DNA of 64,000 nucleotides, from NCBI RefSeq assembly GCF_012932445.1, contig NZ_JAAIIJ010000002.1, forward strand, positions 124,001-188,000, in the 5' to 3' direction. Below are positions 18,519-27,348 of this stretch, piece by piece; the first letter of the stretch is position 1; every line of letters starts with the position of its first letter. The DNA is from Bifidobacterium panos. GTDB taxonomy: Bacteria; Actinomycetota; Actinomycetes; Actinomycetales; Bifidobacteriaceae. The notes below the pieces were generated by a model. The model worked only from the letters and a program-made list of their open reading frames with translations, did not search any database and was not told where the DNA came from. The translations under genes were made by a program, and so were the position numbers.

Positions 18519-19004
18519 TTAGTCGATGTTGACCAGGGCGGTGGCGAGGGCGGCCAGGCCTTCGCCGCGACCGGTGAAGCCCATGCGGTCGGTGGTGGTG
18601 GCGGTGAGGGACACCGGGCAACCGACGAGCCGGGAAAGCGCGGCCACGGCTTCGGCGCGGCGCGAGCCGATTTTGGGACGGTTGCCGACGACCGTTATGG
18701 AAGCGGATTGGACAACGGCACCGTGCGCATGCAAATAATCAATGGTTTCACGCAACATATCGGCACCATGCATACCGGCACCATGCACATTCGCCCCCAC
18801 GCCGAACAGGGAGCCGATATCGCCAAGCCCCGCAGCGGCCAGCAACGCATCGATCAGCGCATGAACGGCAACGTCCCCGTCCGAATCCCCTTCAAGGCCG
18901 GAACCCTCATCATCCCACTGCAGGCAAGCCAGCCACATGTCACGGCCACTGCTAGGAGCCGCAAAGCGATGAGCATCAAAACCCTGGCCGACCCGAAGCG
19001 TCAC
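18519..19004 (-). CDS. ispF: 2-C-methyl-D-erythritol 2,4-cyclodiphosphate synthase
   Basis: A 161-residue enzyme of the MEP isoprenoid pathway, cyclising CDP-ME 2-phosphate and releasing CMP. Zinc ligands lie in GQGFDAHRF and in the histidine of GDVAVHALIDALLAA; the family signature SDGD precedes this, and the C-terminal TTTDRMGFTGRGEG is typical. It starts with GTG at 19004, overlapping the carD stop by 4 bp (GTGA), so translation is probably coupled. Its 3' end is followed by degenerate copies of itself. Confidence 0.96.
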   Translation of the reverse strand: MTLRVGQGFDAHRFAAPSSGRDMWLACLQWDDEGSGLEGDSDGDVAVHALIDALLAAAGLGDIGSLFGVGANVHGAGMHGADMLRETIDYLHAHGAVVQSASITVVGNRPKIGSRRAEAVAALSRLVGCPVSLTATTTDRMGFTGRGEGLAALATALVNID

Positions 19005-19591
19005 TTCTTCGATTTCTTCTCGGCGTCAAGCCGCGCCATGGTGTCCTTGGCGGCTTCTTCGGGAGCCTTAGTGTGATGCTTGTTATCGCCGGGCTGAGGT
19101 TCGCTGTAGCCGAGGTTGACGTCGAGCAGACGCTGGGTATTGGCCTCGTCGATTTTCTCGCTCAGGGCGATTTCGGAGGTGAGGATGGAACGAGCCTTCG
19201 TCAGCATGCGTTTCTCACCGGCGGACAGGCCATGATCGTCCACATCACGCTGGGCGAGGTCTCGCACCACTTCGGCGATTTTGTTCACGTCGCCGGTGGC
19301 GATTTTCTCGACGTTCAGCTTATAGCGCCTCGACCAGTTCATTTCCTTCTCGATGATCGGAGTGCGCAGAATCTCGAACACTTTGGCGACTTCGTTGGCA
19401 TCGACGATGTCGCGCACGCCAACCTTCTTGGCGTTGTCAACCGGCACGTTAATCACCAAACCGTCGGAAGACAGCACCGACAGCTCCAGATATTCGCGAG
19501 TCACCCCCCGCACCGTCCGCTCGGTGATGGCTTCGACCTTCGCCGCGCCGTGACGCGGATAGACGACCATATCGCCGATCTTGTACCCCAT
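19001..19591 (-). CDS. carD: CarD-family RNA polymerase-binding transcription regulator
   Basis: A 196-residue protein. The N-terminal Tudor-like domain (MGYKIGDMVVYPRHGAAKVE) binds the RNA polymerase beta subunit; the helical C-terminal domain (NWSRRYKLNVEKIATGD) contacts promoter DNA and stabilises open complexes. It is longer than mycobacterial CarD (about 160 aa) because of a charged Lys/Glu/Ala tail. Upstream in-frame codons back to 19780 lack coding character; the ATG at 19591 follows an AGGTTTC segment. Operon with ispF, a pairing common in Actinobacteria. Divergent from glgB. Confidence 0.95.
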   Translation of the reverse strand: MGYKIGDMVVYPRHGAAKVEAITERTVRGVTREYLELSVLSSDGLVINVPVDNAKKVGVRDIVDANEVAKVFEILRTPIIEKEMNWSRRYKLNVEKIATGDVNKIAEVVRDLAQRDVDDHGLSAGEKRMLTKARSILTSEIALSEKIDEANTQRLLDVNLGYSEPQPGDNKHHTKAPEEAAKDTMARLDAEKKSKK

Positions 19592-19724
19592 GAAACCTCC
19601 GACTGAGCAGACACACAAAACCTGAAAAAGTATGCCATGTCCCATGGACGTGCCCACGGTGGACAAACGCCCGATCGACGATGTCCTGACACGCCAAGGC
19701 GAATGGACAAAGCCGTGTACACTA

Positions 19725-21986
19725 ATGACCATGAGCACTACCGCGAAGATCGAAGATGATATCGTTGCCGTCCCCGTCAATCAGGGTGATCTTGACCAAG
19801 TGAGCAACGCCGAATTCTATAACCCCCATGCCGTTCTGGGCGCACACCTCGCCGAGGGCAAGCATGCCGACCAGACCACCATTCGCGTGCTGAGGCCACT
19901 GGCTAAGCAGGTCACCATCCTCACGCAAGCCGGCGAATATCAGGCGCATCATGAATACAACGGCGTATTCATGGCCGTAGTCCCCTCCGTCAAAACCGAG
20001 CAGGGCTACAGCGTGCCGGATTATCGTGTCAAAGTCGCCTATGAGAACGGGCCGGAAATCACCGAGGACGATTCGTATCGCTATCTGCCCACCATCGGCG
20101 AGATGGATACCTATCTGTTCGGCGAAGGACGCCATGAACGCCTGTGGGAGGCGTTGGGCGCGCATGTCAAGCGCTACGACGACCCGATGGGCGGCGCGGA
20201 CGGCACGCCCGGCCAGCAGGTCACCGGCGTCGCGTTCGCCGTATGGGCACCGAGCGCCCACGCCGTGCGCGTGATCGGCAACTTCAACTCATGGGACGGC
20301 CGCCGTCACGCCATGCGCGCGCTCGGTTCCTCCGGCGTGTGGGAGATCTTCATCCCCGGCATCGGCGCGGGCGAGGTGTACAAATATCAGATTCTCAATG
20401 CGAACTATGAGTGGGTGGAGAAAGCCGACCCGATGGAACGCTCGCATGAGGTGCCGCCCGCGACCGGCTCCATTGTGGTCGATTCCGAGCACGCATGGCA
20501 CGACGACGCATGGATGACCCGCCGCGCCGTCACCGACCCGCATGACGGCCCAATCGCCATCTACGAACTCAATGCCTCCAGCTGGCGCAAGGACGTGAAC
20601 GACTACCGCGAACTGGCCGACAAGCTGGTGCCGTACATCGAAAAGATGGGCTTCACCCATGTGGAGTTCATGCCGCTGGCGCAGCACCCGTTCGCGGGCT
20701 CCTGGGGCTATCAGGTGACGGGATATTACGCCGTCGATTCGCGCCTCGGCTCGCCCGACGACTTCAAATACCTCATCGACAAGCTGCACGAGGCCGGCAT
20801 CGGCGTGATCATGGACTGGGTGCCCGCCCACTTCCCGAAGGATGCTTTCGCGCTCGGACGCTTCGACGGCACGCCGCTGTATGAAGATCCGGATCCGACG
20901 CGCGGCGAGCACCCCGATTGGGGCACGTATGTGTTCAACTTCGGGCGGCGCGAAGTGCGCAACTTCCTTGTCGCAAACGCTTGCTTCTGGCTTGACGAGT
21001 ACCATATCGACGCGCTGCGCGTGGATGCCGTCAGCTCCATGCTCTATCTCGACTACAGCCGCGAAGCCGGCCAATGGCATCCGAACATCTACGGCGGGCG
21101 GGAGAACCTCGAAGCCATCGACTTCCTCAAGGAAGCCAACGCCACCGCCTACAAGAACAACCCCGGCATCATGATGATCGCCGAGGAGTCCACCGCCTAT
21201 CCGGGCATCACATCTCCCACGGACGCGGGCGGCATTGGCTTCGGCCTCAAATGGAACATGGGTTGGATGCACGACACCCTGTCCTATCTGCATGAAAGCC
21301 CCATCAACCGCAAGTGGCATCACAACGAAATCACGTTCTCGATGGTCTACGCCTATTCCGAACGCTATGTGCTGCCGCTGAGCCATGACGAGGTTGTGTA
21401 CGGCAAAGGCTCGCTGTTCGGCAAGATGCCAGGCGACGACTGGCAGAAGTACGCCGGCGTGCGCGCCCTGTTCGGCTATCAGTGGGCGCACCCGGGCAAG
21501 AATCTGACCTTCATGGGCAACGAGCTCGCGCAGTGGGGCGAATGGAACCACGACGCCTCCATCGATTGGGACTGCCTCAATTGGCAGGAACATCAGGGCG
21601 TGCAGAGGCTCGTCGCGGATCTCAACAAGCTGTACAAAGAAACCCCGGCCATCTGGAGCCAGGACTTCACCCCGGACGGCTTCCAATGGCTCACCAGCGA
21701 CGACGCCGATCACAACACGCTGAGCTTCCTGCGCATCGGTTCGAAGGGCGAGCAGTGCGTGGTGGTGGTGAACTTCTCCGGCGATGCTTGGCAGGATTAT
21801 CAGGTGCCTCTGCCGCAAGGAGGGCGCTGGACGGAAGTGCTGACCACCGACGACCTGAAGTACGGCGGTTCGGGCATCAGCAACGGTTCCTTCGAGGCGA
21901 ACGCCGGTGAATACCATTCGCGCCCCGCCAGCGCGAAAATCACGGTTCCCGCATTCGCTGCGGTATTCTTGAAGCGGCAAGACTGA
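19725..21986 (+). CDS. glgB: 1,4-alpha-glucan branching enzyme
   Basis: About 753 residues. GH13 enzyme introducing alpha-1,6 branches into glycogen. A CBM48-type N-terminal region ([20 protein letters not shown]) precedes the catalytic barrel with [14 protein letters not shown] (nucleophile Asp), MIAEEST (acid/base Glu) and [12 protein letters not shown] (transition-state Asp). ATGs at 19725 and 19731 are both possible; no ribosome binding site is visible, and TACACT seven bases upstream could be a -10 box of a leaderless transcript (inference). Divergent from carD. Confidence 0.95.
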   Translation: MTMSTTAKIEDDIVAVPVNQGDLDQVSNAEFYNPHAVLGAHLAEGKHADQTTIRVLRPLAKQVTILTQAGEYQAHHEYNGVFMAVVPSVKTEQGYSVPDYRVKVAYENGPEITEDDSYRYLPTIGEMDTYLFGEGRHERLWEALGAHVKRYDDPMGGADGTPGQQVTGVAFAVWAPSAHAVRVIGNFNSWDGRRHAMRALGSSGVWEIFIPGIGAGEVYKYQILNANYEWVEKADPMERSHEVPPATGSIVVDSEHAWHDDAWMTRRAVTDPHDGPIAIYELNASSWRKDVNDYRELADKLVPYIEKMGFTHVEFMPLAQHPFAGSWGYQVTGYYAVDSRLGSPDDFKYLIDKLHEAGIGVIMDWVPAHFPKDAFALGRFDGTPLYEDPDPTRGEHPDWGTYVFNFGRREVRNFLVANACFWLDEYHIDALRVDAVSSMLYLDYSREAGQWHPNIYGGRENLEAIDFLKEANATAYKNNPGIMMIAEESTAYPGITSPTDAGGIGFGLKWNMGWMHDTLSYLHESPINRKWHHNEITFSMVYAYSERYVLPLSHDEVVYGKGSLFGKMPGDDWQKYAGVRALFGYQWAHPGKNLTFMGNELAQWGEWNHDASIDWDCLNWQEHQGVQRLVADLNKLYKETPAIWSQDFTPDGFQWLTSDDADHNTLSFLRIGSKGEQCVVVVNFSGDAWQDYQVPLPQGGRWTEVLTTDDLKYGGSGISNGSFEANAGEYHSRPASAKITVPAFAAVFLKRQD

Positions 21987-22015
21987 CGTTTTTCTGCTGA
22001 AAGGCGACAATTCAG

Positions 22016-22741
22016 ATGATTAATTCAACTGCACGGCAACAGCCGGCATCCCGCACGGTGCTTGTCGTCGAGGACGAACCGACGCTGGCGACGGCCATTG
22101 CCCAGCGCATCACCGCCGAGGGGTGGACGGCTCGTGTCGCGTCGGATGGGGCCAGCGCCGTTGAGGCGGCGGCGCAACTCAGACCCGATCTGGTCATCAT
22201 GGATATCATGCTGCCGGTGATGGATGGGTTGGAAGCCACCAAGCGCATTGTGACCGCGCGCCCTGTGCCGGTGCTCATCCTCACCGCGCGCGACGATGAG
22301 GCGGATAAGGTGATCGGCTTGGGAGCCGGCGCCGACGACTATATGACCAAGCCGTTCTCCATGCGTGAGCTGATTGCCCGTTGCAAGGCACTGCTGCGCC
22401 GCGTCGACCGCGCCAAGGTGATCGCCAAGAACGCGGAGAACGAAAAGGTCCTCGACTTCGGGTCGCTGATTATCGATCCGGCGCAACGCACCGTGACGCT
22501 TGACGGAGAGTTCGTGCATCTGACACCCACCGAGTTCGATTTGCTGGCCACGCTGGCACGCAAACCCAAATCGGTGCTCACGCGCGAAAAGCTGCTTGAG
22601 GAAGTGTGGGATTGGGTGGATGCCTCCGGCACCAGAACCGTCGACAGCCACGTCAAGGCGTTGCGCCACAAGTTGGGTTCCGACATGATTCGCACGGTGC
22701 ATGGCGTCGGCTACGCTTTCGAGCCTCCCACCGGTGAATAA
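22016..22741 (+). CDS. OmpR/PhoB-family response regulator
   Basis: A 241-residue transcription factor. Receiver domain with E19-D20, phospho-acceptor D63 (LVIMDIMLPVMDG) and KPF; C-terminal winged helix with HLTPTEFDLLATLARKPKSV and the recognition segment TVDSHVKALRHKLG. A histidine kinase gene follows after 20 bp, so the two form a two-component pair. Target genes are unknown. It begins 29 bp after glgB, so read-through from glgB is possible. Confidence 0.93.
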   Translation: MINSTARQQPASRTVLVVEDEPTLATAIAQRITAEGWTARVASDGASAVEAAAQLRPDLVIMDIMLPVMDGLEATKRIVTARPVPVLILTARDDEADKVIGLGAGADDYMTKPFSMRELIARCKALLRRVDRAKVIAKNAENEKVLDFGSLIIDPAQRTVTLDGEFVHLTPTEFDLLATLARKPKSVLTREKLLEEVWDWVDASGTRTVDSHVKALRHKLGSDMIRTVHGVGYAFEPPTGE

Positions 22742-22761
22742 ACCAATCAGACTCAATAAAT

Positions 22762-23826
22762 ATGGGCAACAGGCAATACCGTTCTCAGGGCGCGCGTCGG
22801 ACAGATGTGCGCCCTATCATCGTGTTTCACTCACTCAAGATGGAGCTCAGCGCGCTCATCGCCATCGCCACGGCCATCGCATTCGCCATGTGCTGGTTCC
22901 TGCTCAAGTTCGGCTGGAGTGGCTGGATTGCCATGCCGATCACGCTGGTGGTGGCGCTGGGCATCACCTATACCTTTTCCCGCGGCCTGACAGCGCGTCT
23001 GCGCCAGTTGCGCGATGCCGCCGAAGCCATGACCGAAGGTGATTACACCGTCCGCGTGCCGCTTGACGATGCCAGTCACGACGAGGTGGGGCAGCTGGCT
23101 CGCTCCTTTAACGAGATGGCCGCCGAGCTGCAACACGCCGACCAGATGCGCCGCGATATGGTGGCGAACGTCAGCCATGAGCTGCGCACCCCCGTTTCCG
23201 CCTTGCAAGCGCAGGTGGAGAATATGGCGGACGGCGTCACCGAACCCACTCCCGCCAATCTCGAAGGCATTTTGAACCAGACCCAGCGATTGAGCGACCT
23301 GATTGCGTTCCTGCTCGATTTGAGCCGTATGGAGGCCGGCGCCGCCAGCTTGGACGTCGAACGTTTCAATTTCGCCGAGTTCCTTGATGACACCGTCGAG
23401 CCTCTGGAGCTTGCGGACGGCGGCCACGCACATGACATCCAGATCCATGTGCCGAGCGCCATCATGATGGAAGGCGATCAGGACCGCCTGCGCCAGCTGT
23501 TCACCAACATTATCGGCAATGCCCTCAAGCATTCGCCGGACGGCAGCAGCGTGCTGGTCGAGACGCATGAAGATGAGGATCATGGCACGGTGGTCACCAA
23601 TGTGGTGAATTTCGGATCCCAGATCTCCCCCGAGGAACGTTCCGACATCTTCCGCCGCTTCGTCAAGGGCAAAACCGGCCCCGGAACCGAATCGGGCGGC
23701 ACCGGATTGGGATTGTCCATCGCACGATGGGCAGCGCAACTGCATGGAGGCACGGTGAAGGTCGTCGATGATTCGCGCGGTGTGGATTTCGAGATTACGT
23801 TGCCGAAATATCACATTGAGCAGTAA
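22762..23826 (+). CDS. HAMP-containing sensor histidine kinase
   Basis: A 354-residue inner-membrane kinase partnered with the regulator at 22016. Two hydrophobic helices (about 30-75) with almost no extracellular loop, a HAMP linker (LRQLRDAAEAMTEGDYTVRV), H box VANVSHELRTP, N box LFTNIIGNALKHS and G box GGTGLGLSIA. The lack of an external domain suggests sensing in or at the membrane. The start codon lacks a clear ribosome binding site. The 3' end overlaps convergent comF by 32 bp. Confidence 0.92.
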   Translation: MGNRQYRSQGARRTDVRPIIVFHSLKMELSALIAIATAIAFAMCWFLLKFGWSGWIAMPITLVVALGITYTFSRGLTARLRQLRDAAEAMTEGDYTVRVPLDDASHDEVGQLARSFNEMAAELQHADQMRRDMVANVSHELRTPVSALQAQVENMADGVTEPTPANLEGILNQTQRLSDLIAFLLDLSRMEAGAASLDVERFNFAEFLDDTVEPLELADGGHAHDIQIHVPSAIMMEGDQDRLRQLFTNIIGNALKHSPDGSSVLVETHEDEDHGTVVTNVVNFGSQISPEERSDIFRRFVKGKTGPGTESGGTGLGLSIARWAAQLHGGTVKVVDDSRGVDFEITLPKYHIEQ

Positions 23827-24523
23827 CACGACTCTTCTGTGGTGTGGCGGCGAGCGCCAGCCCCGCCACCACCACTGCCCCGGCTTGGCGAACCGTCTGG
23901 GTGCATCGGCGCATCGTCGTGCCTGTGGTCACGATGTCGTCCAGCAATAATACGTATTTGCCTGCCAGCTTTCGGCGGTCGCCGAGCATGTTGTGCTCAG
24001 TGAGCCGGGCGGCGCGTTCGCCGGCACCGCTTGTTTGAACCGATTTGCCACGCGCCCGAACGATGGTCAGGGCATTCGCCGCACGGACGTCGATGCCGCG
24101 CGTCGCCAAGCTGTGCGCCAGCCCTTTGGCGATTGGCCACAGATGCCGTCGCCCCCGTTCCCTCATCGAGGACGGCGAAGAGGGCGCGGGAACGACCAGC
24201 ACCTGCGCATCGAGCTTGCGCAGAACGGGTGGCAGTTGCGCCGCATCGATCAGGGCATCGCAGGCGGCAAGAAACGGACGGTTGCATTCCTGATCGCCGT
24301 GGTCCTTCCAGTTGAGCACCGCACGTCGCAAGCCCCCTTGGTATGTGCCGCACGCAAACGTCACGCCGAGCAGGGATCCAGGCAAAGGGCGGGTGACGTA
24401 TTCGCGCAACAGGCCGGCACAATCGTCGCACAGCACTTCGTCCGGTGCGTCGCAGCTCGCGCAACCACGTGGCAACACCAGTCCCAGCATCGCGCGCCAC
24501 ACGCTTGAACGATTCGACACCAT
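23795..24523 (-). CDS. ComF-family phosphoribosyltransferase-like protein
   Basis: The 242-residue protein has an N-terminal Cys cluster (CASCDAPDEVLCDDC), likely a zinc knuckle, and a C-terminal PRPP-binding motif LLLDDIVTTGTT. ComF proteins take part in DNA uptake in competent bacteria; the role in bifidobacteria is unproven. Its last 32 bp overlap the end of the convergent histidine kinase gene. The HAD gene lies upstream on the same strand, 23 bp away. Confidence 0.9.
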   Translation of the reverse strand: MVSNRSSVWRAMLGLVLPRGCASCDAPDEVLCDDCAGLLREYVTRPLPGSLLGVTFACGTYQGGLRRAVLNWKDHGDQECNRPFLAACDALIDAAQLPPVLRKLDAQVLVVPAPSSPSSMRERGRRHLWPIAKGLAHSLATRGIDVRAANALTIVRARGKSVQTSGAGERAARLTEHNMLGDRRKLAGKYVLLLDDIVTTGTTMRRCTQTVRQAGAVVVAGLALAATPQKSRVTAQCDISAT

Positions 24524-24546
24524 AGCCAGCCCGCTTGCCGTAAGTC

Positions 24547-25341
24547 TTAAGCGCCGATGCGCTTGAGCATTTCATCAAGGAAGAGCAGCGTATCGCCCGG
24601 ATTGCCGACGACGACCCCCATCGCTCCGGCCTGAACCGCCGGATAATCGTTGCCCTCGGGAGTCATGCGATCGCCCACGAACGCCATGTCAGGCACGTCG
24701 ATGCCGACCAAACGCGACAGTTCGTGAACGGCGAAGCCTTTGTCGATGCCCCGCTGGGACACGTCCACGCTGGTGTATCCGCCCGCGCGCACCTGCAAAT
24801 CGGGCACATCAGCCGCAACGGCCTCGACGAGCCCGCGTCTGAGCGCGCCGTCCGGGTCGAAGGACTGTTTGGCTTGCAGGGGCGCGGCCTGTCCCAATAC
24901 GGAAAAAGTGATTTGCGACCCGCGATCCTCGATGCGCTCGCCCCAGATCCGTTCACGCCACAGGCCCTGTTCGCGGGCGTGACGTTCAAGGCTGCTCATC
25001 GCGCGGCGGCGTTGGTCGGCGTTCAGCTCGTGGCTGAACACGCAGCGCCACTGCCCTTGCGACCAACGATAGTAGCGGGTGCCGCTGGTGGGCATGAGAT
25101 GCAGATGGTCACGATTTGCTTGGGGTTCCAGCATGTCGACGACTTGGCTGGTTACCAGCTCCCAGCGGCCGCCGGTGATGACCGCCACATCGATGTGACG
25201 GGTCAGTGCGCTGAAGCGTTGCGCCATATCGGGAATCATCGGGCGTTTGGAGCTGGCAAGCGTATTGTCCAAATCGAAGCCAATCAGGCGTGTGCGGGAG
25301 ACGAGCGCATCCCAATCCCATTGGTTCCATGCAAGGATCAT
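24547..25341 (-). CDS. HAD-superfamily IIB hydrolase
   Basis: A 264-residue phosphatase-like enzyme. Motif I is GFDLDNTLA, motif II VITGG, the Lys segment GIDKG and motif IV AFVGDRMTPEGNDYP. The IIB cap and the SQRGIDKG segment resemble sugar-phosphate phosphatases and the eukaryotic phosphomannomutase group, so a sugar phosphate is a plausible substrate, but it cannot be specified. AGGGGG precedes the ATG at 25341; an upstream frame to 25377 is less likely. Confidence 0.88.
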   Translation of the reverse strand: MILAWNQWDWDALVSRTRLIGFDLDNTLASSKRPMIPDMAQRFSALTRHIDVAVITGGRWELVTSQVVDMLEPQANRDHLHLMPTSGTRYYRWSQGQWRCVFSHELNADQRRRAMSSLERHAREQGLWRERIWGERIEDRGSQITFSVLGQAAPLQAKQSFDPDGALRRGLVEAVAADVPDLQVRAGGYTSVDVSQRGIDKGFAVHELSRLVGIDVPDMAFVGDRMTPEGNDYPAVQAGAMGVVVGNPGDTLLFLDEMLKRIGA

Positions 25342-25387
25342 TGGCACCCCCTGTCCGGACACTGACGGTATGTACATATCCTAACCT

Positions 25388-25846
25388 ATGGGCACCGGTA
25401 TGGCTTACAGTGGAGATATGCCTGAAGTCCCATGGAACGCACATGTGTATCGCAACCGTCACGGGCGGGGGGTAAGAACCCCGATGTTCGGTATGCGCCT
25501 GCCGCGGTATCGCACATCCACTGGCATATTCGACGACCTGCTCGCCGCCCATATCAGAAGACTGAACGAGGCATGGCCGAAGCTGATACAGCCGCTGCAG
25601 TTCGCCGTGGAGGACGTGCCGCCCTCCGATCCGACACCTTGGGAAAACGAACCGAATGTGTGCTCCCGGCTGTTTGCCGCCGGGCATGGCGTGCCCACCC
25701 GCATCGTGCTGTATCGTATGCCGTTGCAGTCCCGTGCCCGGGGGCGCGAGGAACTGCAATGGGCCATCCGCGACGAACTGGTGGCGCGCATCGCGCAACT
25801 GTATGGACGCCGACCTGAGGAAATCGATCCGGATTATCGGTGGTGA
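25388..25846 (+). CDS. metallopeptidase-family protein lacking the HExxH motif
   Basis: A 152-residue cytosolic protein. The segments DLLAAHIRRLNEAWP, LQFAVEDVPP and RIVLYRMPLQSRARGREEL match the small zincin-like family typified by M. tuberculosis Rv3259. The position where zinc-binding HExxHxxG would lie reads IRDELVARIAQLYG, so peptidase activity is unlikely. A start at 25418 is also possible. In mycobacteria the homologue neighbours whiB2, and a whiB2-like gene lies 4.5 kb away here. Confidence 0.8.
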   Translation: MGTGMAYSGDMPEVPWNAHVYRNRHGRGVRTPMFGMRLPRYRTSTGIFDDLLAAHIRRLNEAWPKLIQPLQFAVEDVPPSDPTPWENEPNVCSRLFAAGHGVPTRIVLYRMPLQSRARGREELQWAIRDELVARIAQLYGRRPEEIDPDYRW

Positions 25847-25854
25847 AACGCCGT

Positions 25855-27348
25855 TCAGTGAACCAGCGAGGCGTCCGGGGTTGAATGCACCGTTTCCTCG
25901 CTTGCGGCAAGCGCGGTTGGCGCGAGCGAGGACAACCCAGCCACACCGTCACCAAGATCGGCCCCAGTCAGACGCACCGCCCACGCCACTTTCCTGTCGG
26001 CGTCGCTGACGAGGGCGGCCAGGCCTTCGCCCGTGACGGTGGCGGCGCTGTTGGCTTTCAGTGTGACCGTTTGCTCGGACTTGGTCTCGCCGTTGTCCGC
26101 GATAAACGTGATTTGGGCATCGGTTTGCGCGCTGGAGGTATTGGCCAGTGTCAACGTGGAGGTGACTCCTTCCGGAAGGACGGCAGCCGAGGATTCTTCA
26201 GGGGTCACGGCGGACAGCAATGCGAAGTCCTCCTGCCCGTCATTGCCCGAACGCACAGCTTTGACGCCGGCGACAAGATTCGCGTCGCTGGAAGCCAACA
26301 CCCCGTGCGCTTTGGCGGGGACAGACCCAATGTCAAGCACGGTGACGCGCTGACCTTCCACCTGATGTGTGTCGATCGTGACCAGGCCGTCCTCGGTGAC
26401 CCAGGAAAGCGACACCTTTGCATCGTGCTCGCCGTACAGGTAGACAAAGGCATGATCGCCTTCGGCCAGCGACGGGATGAGATTCGACGTTGCCGCCTTG
26501 CCTGCGGGCATGGCGAAATCCGAGCCTTTGGGTGTCAAACCGTCTATCACGACGGTGCGCACCACCGCGCCGACTGATGCCGACGAACTGTTCACGCTAA
26601 CATACAGCCCGTCCTGCCCGCCGGCCGCGGCGGAGAGATTCATCGTGGCTTCGCCGTTGGCGGGCACCGTGACGGTGCCGGATGTGGACAGCCCGATTGT
26701 GCCGGAGGATTTCGTGCCATAGATTTGCACCGAAACGCTGGCCGTCTTGGACGAGGGGTTGGCGAGCATCAGCTGATGGCTGGTTCCGGTGGACGAGGCA
26801 GGCAACAGGAAGGAGTGACTGACTGACGGCACCGCGCAGGTGGCTGCGGAGATGCCGCGCAAATCGCCGTTGGAAGCACGCGAAGCCACGGTGCCGGCCT
26901 GCCCGGATCCGGCACCGGCCTTCAGCAAAGTGGCGCTGAGCAGACGGGCTGTGCCGTCCTGATCCGTATAAGTCAGGGCATTGCGGTTGCTCACCGAAGT
27001 CGATGACTTCAGCTGGCTGGCTGTGCCGTTGCCGTCAAACGGTGTGACAGATGCGGTATATGCGGAGCCGAACGCGGCAAAGCGGGCGGATGTGGAGAGA
27101 TCCCCCGCAGAAGCGCGATAATCGCTGTCGCCCCAATCGGTGGAATCGGGCAACGTCATGCGTGCAGGGCAATAGGACTGCAGGCGTTGTTGAACGATGT
27201 GATATGCGGTGGCATCGCTACCTGAAGCGGAATCCACCAGCCATTGCGGCATCGAGACAATGCCGAGCAGCACGAAAGCCGCGATAAGGGCGAGACTGGT
27301 GATGATGGCGATAATAACACGTATCACACGGACGGAGGTCTTCTTCAA
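25855..27348 (-). CDS. DUF5719-type secreted or membrane-anchored protein
   Basis: About 497 residues. One N-terminal hydrophobic helix (VIRVIIAIITSLALIAAFVL) anchors a Ser/Thr/Ala-rich extracytoplasmic region of repeated beta-rich domains. I infer a TTG start at 27348, because GGAGG lies upstream and the codon overlaps the stop of the glycosyltransferase gene as TTGA; the ATG-type start at 27441 lies inside that gene. Co-transcription with the envelope glycosyltransferase and whiB2 suggests a role in cell-wall assembly; no catalytic motif is seen. Confidence 0.82.
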   Translation of the reverse strand: MKKTSVRVIRVIIAIITSLALIAAFVLLGIVSMPQWLVDSASGSDATAYHIVQQRLQSYCPARMTLPDSTDWGDSDYRASAGDLSTSARFAAFGSAYTASVTPFDGNGTASQLKSSTSVSNRNALTYTDQDGTARLLSATLLKAGAGSGQAGTVASRASNGDLRGISAATCAVPSVSHSFLLPASSTGTSHQLMLANPSSKTASVSVQIYGTKSSGTIGLSTSGTVTVPANGEATMNLSAAAGGQDGLYVSVNSSSASVGAVVRTVVIDGLTPKGSDFAMPAGKAATSNLIPSLAEGDHAFVYLYGEHDAKVSLSWVTEDGLVTIDTHQVEGQRVTVLDIGSVPAKAHGVLASSDANLVAGVKAVRSGNDGQEDFALLSAVTPEESSAAVLPEGVTSTLTLANTSSAQTDAQITFIADNGETKSEQTVTLKANSAATVTGEGLAALVSDADRKVAWAVRLTGADLGDGVAGLSSLAPTALAASEETVHSTPDASLVH

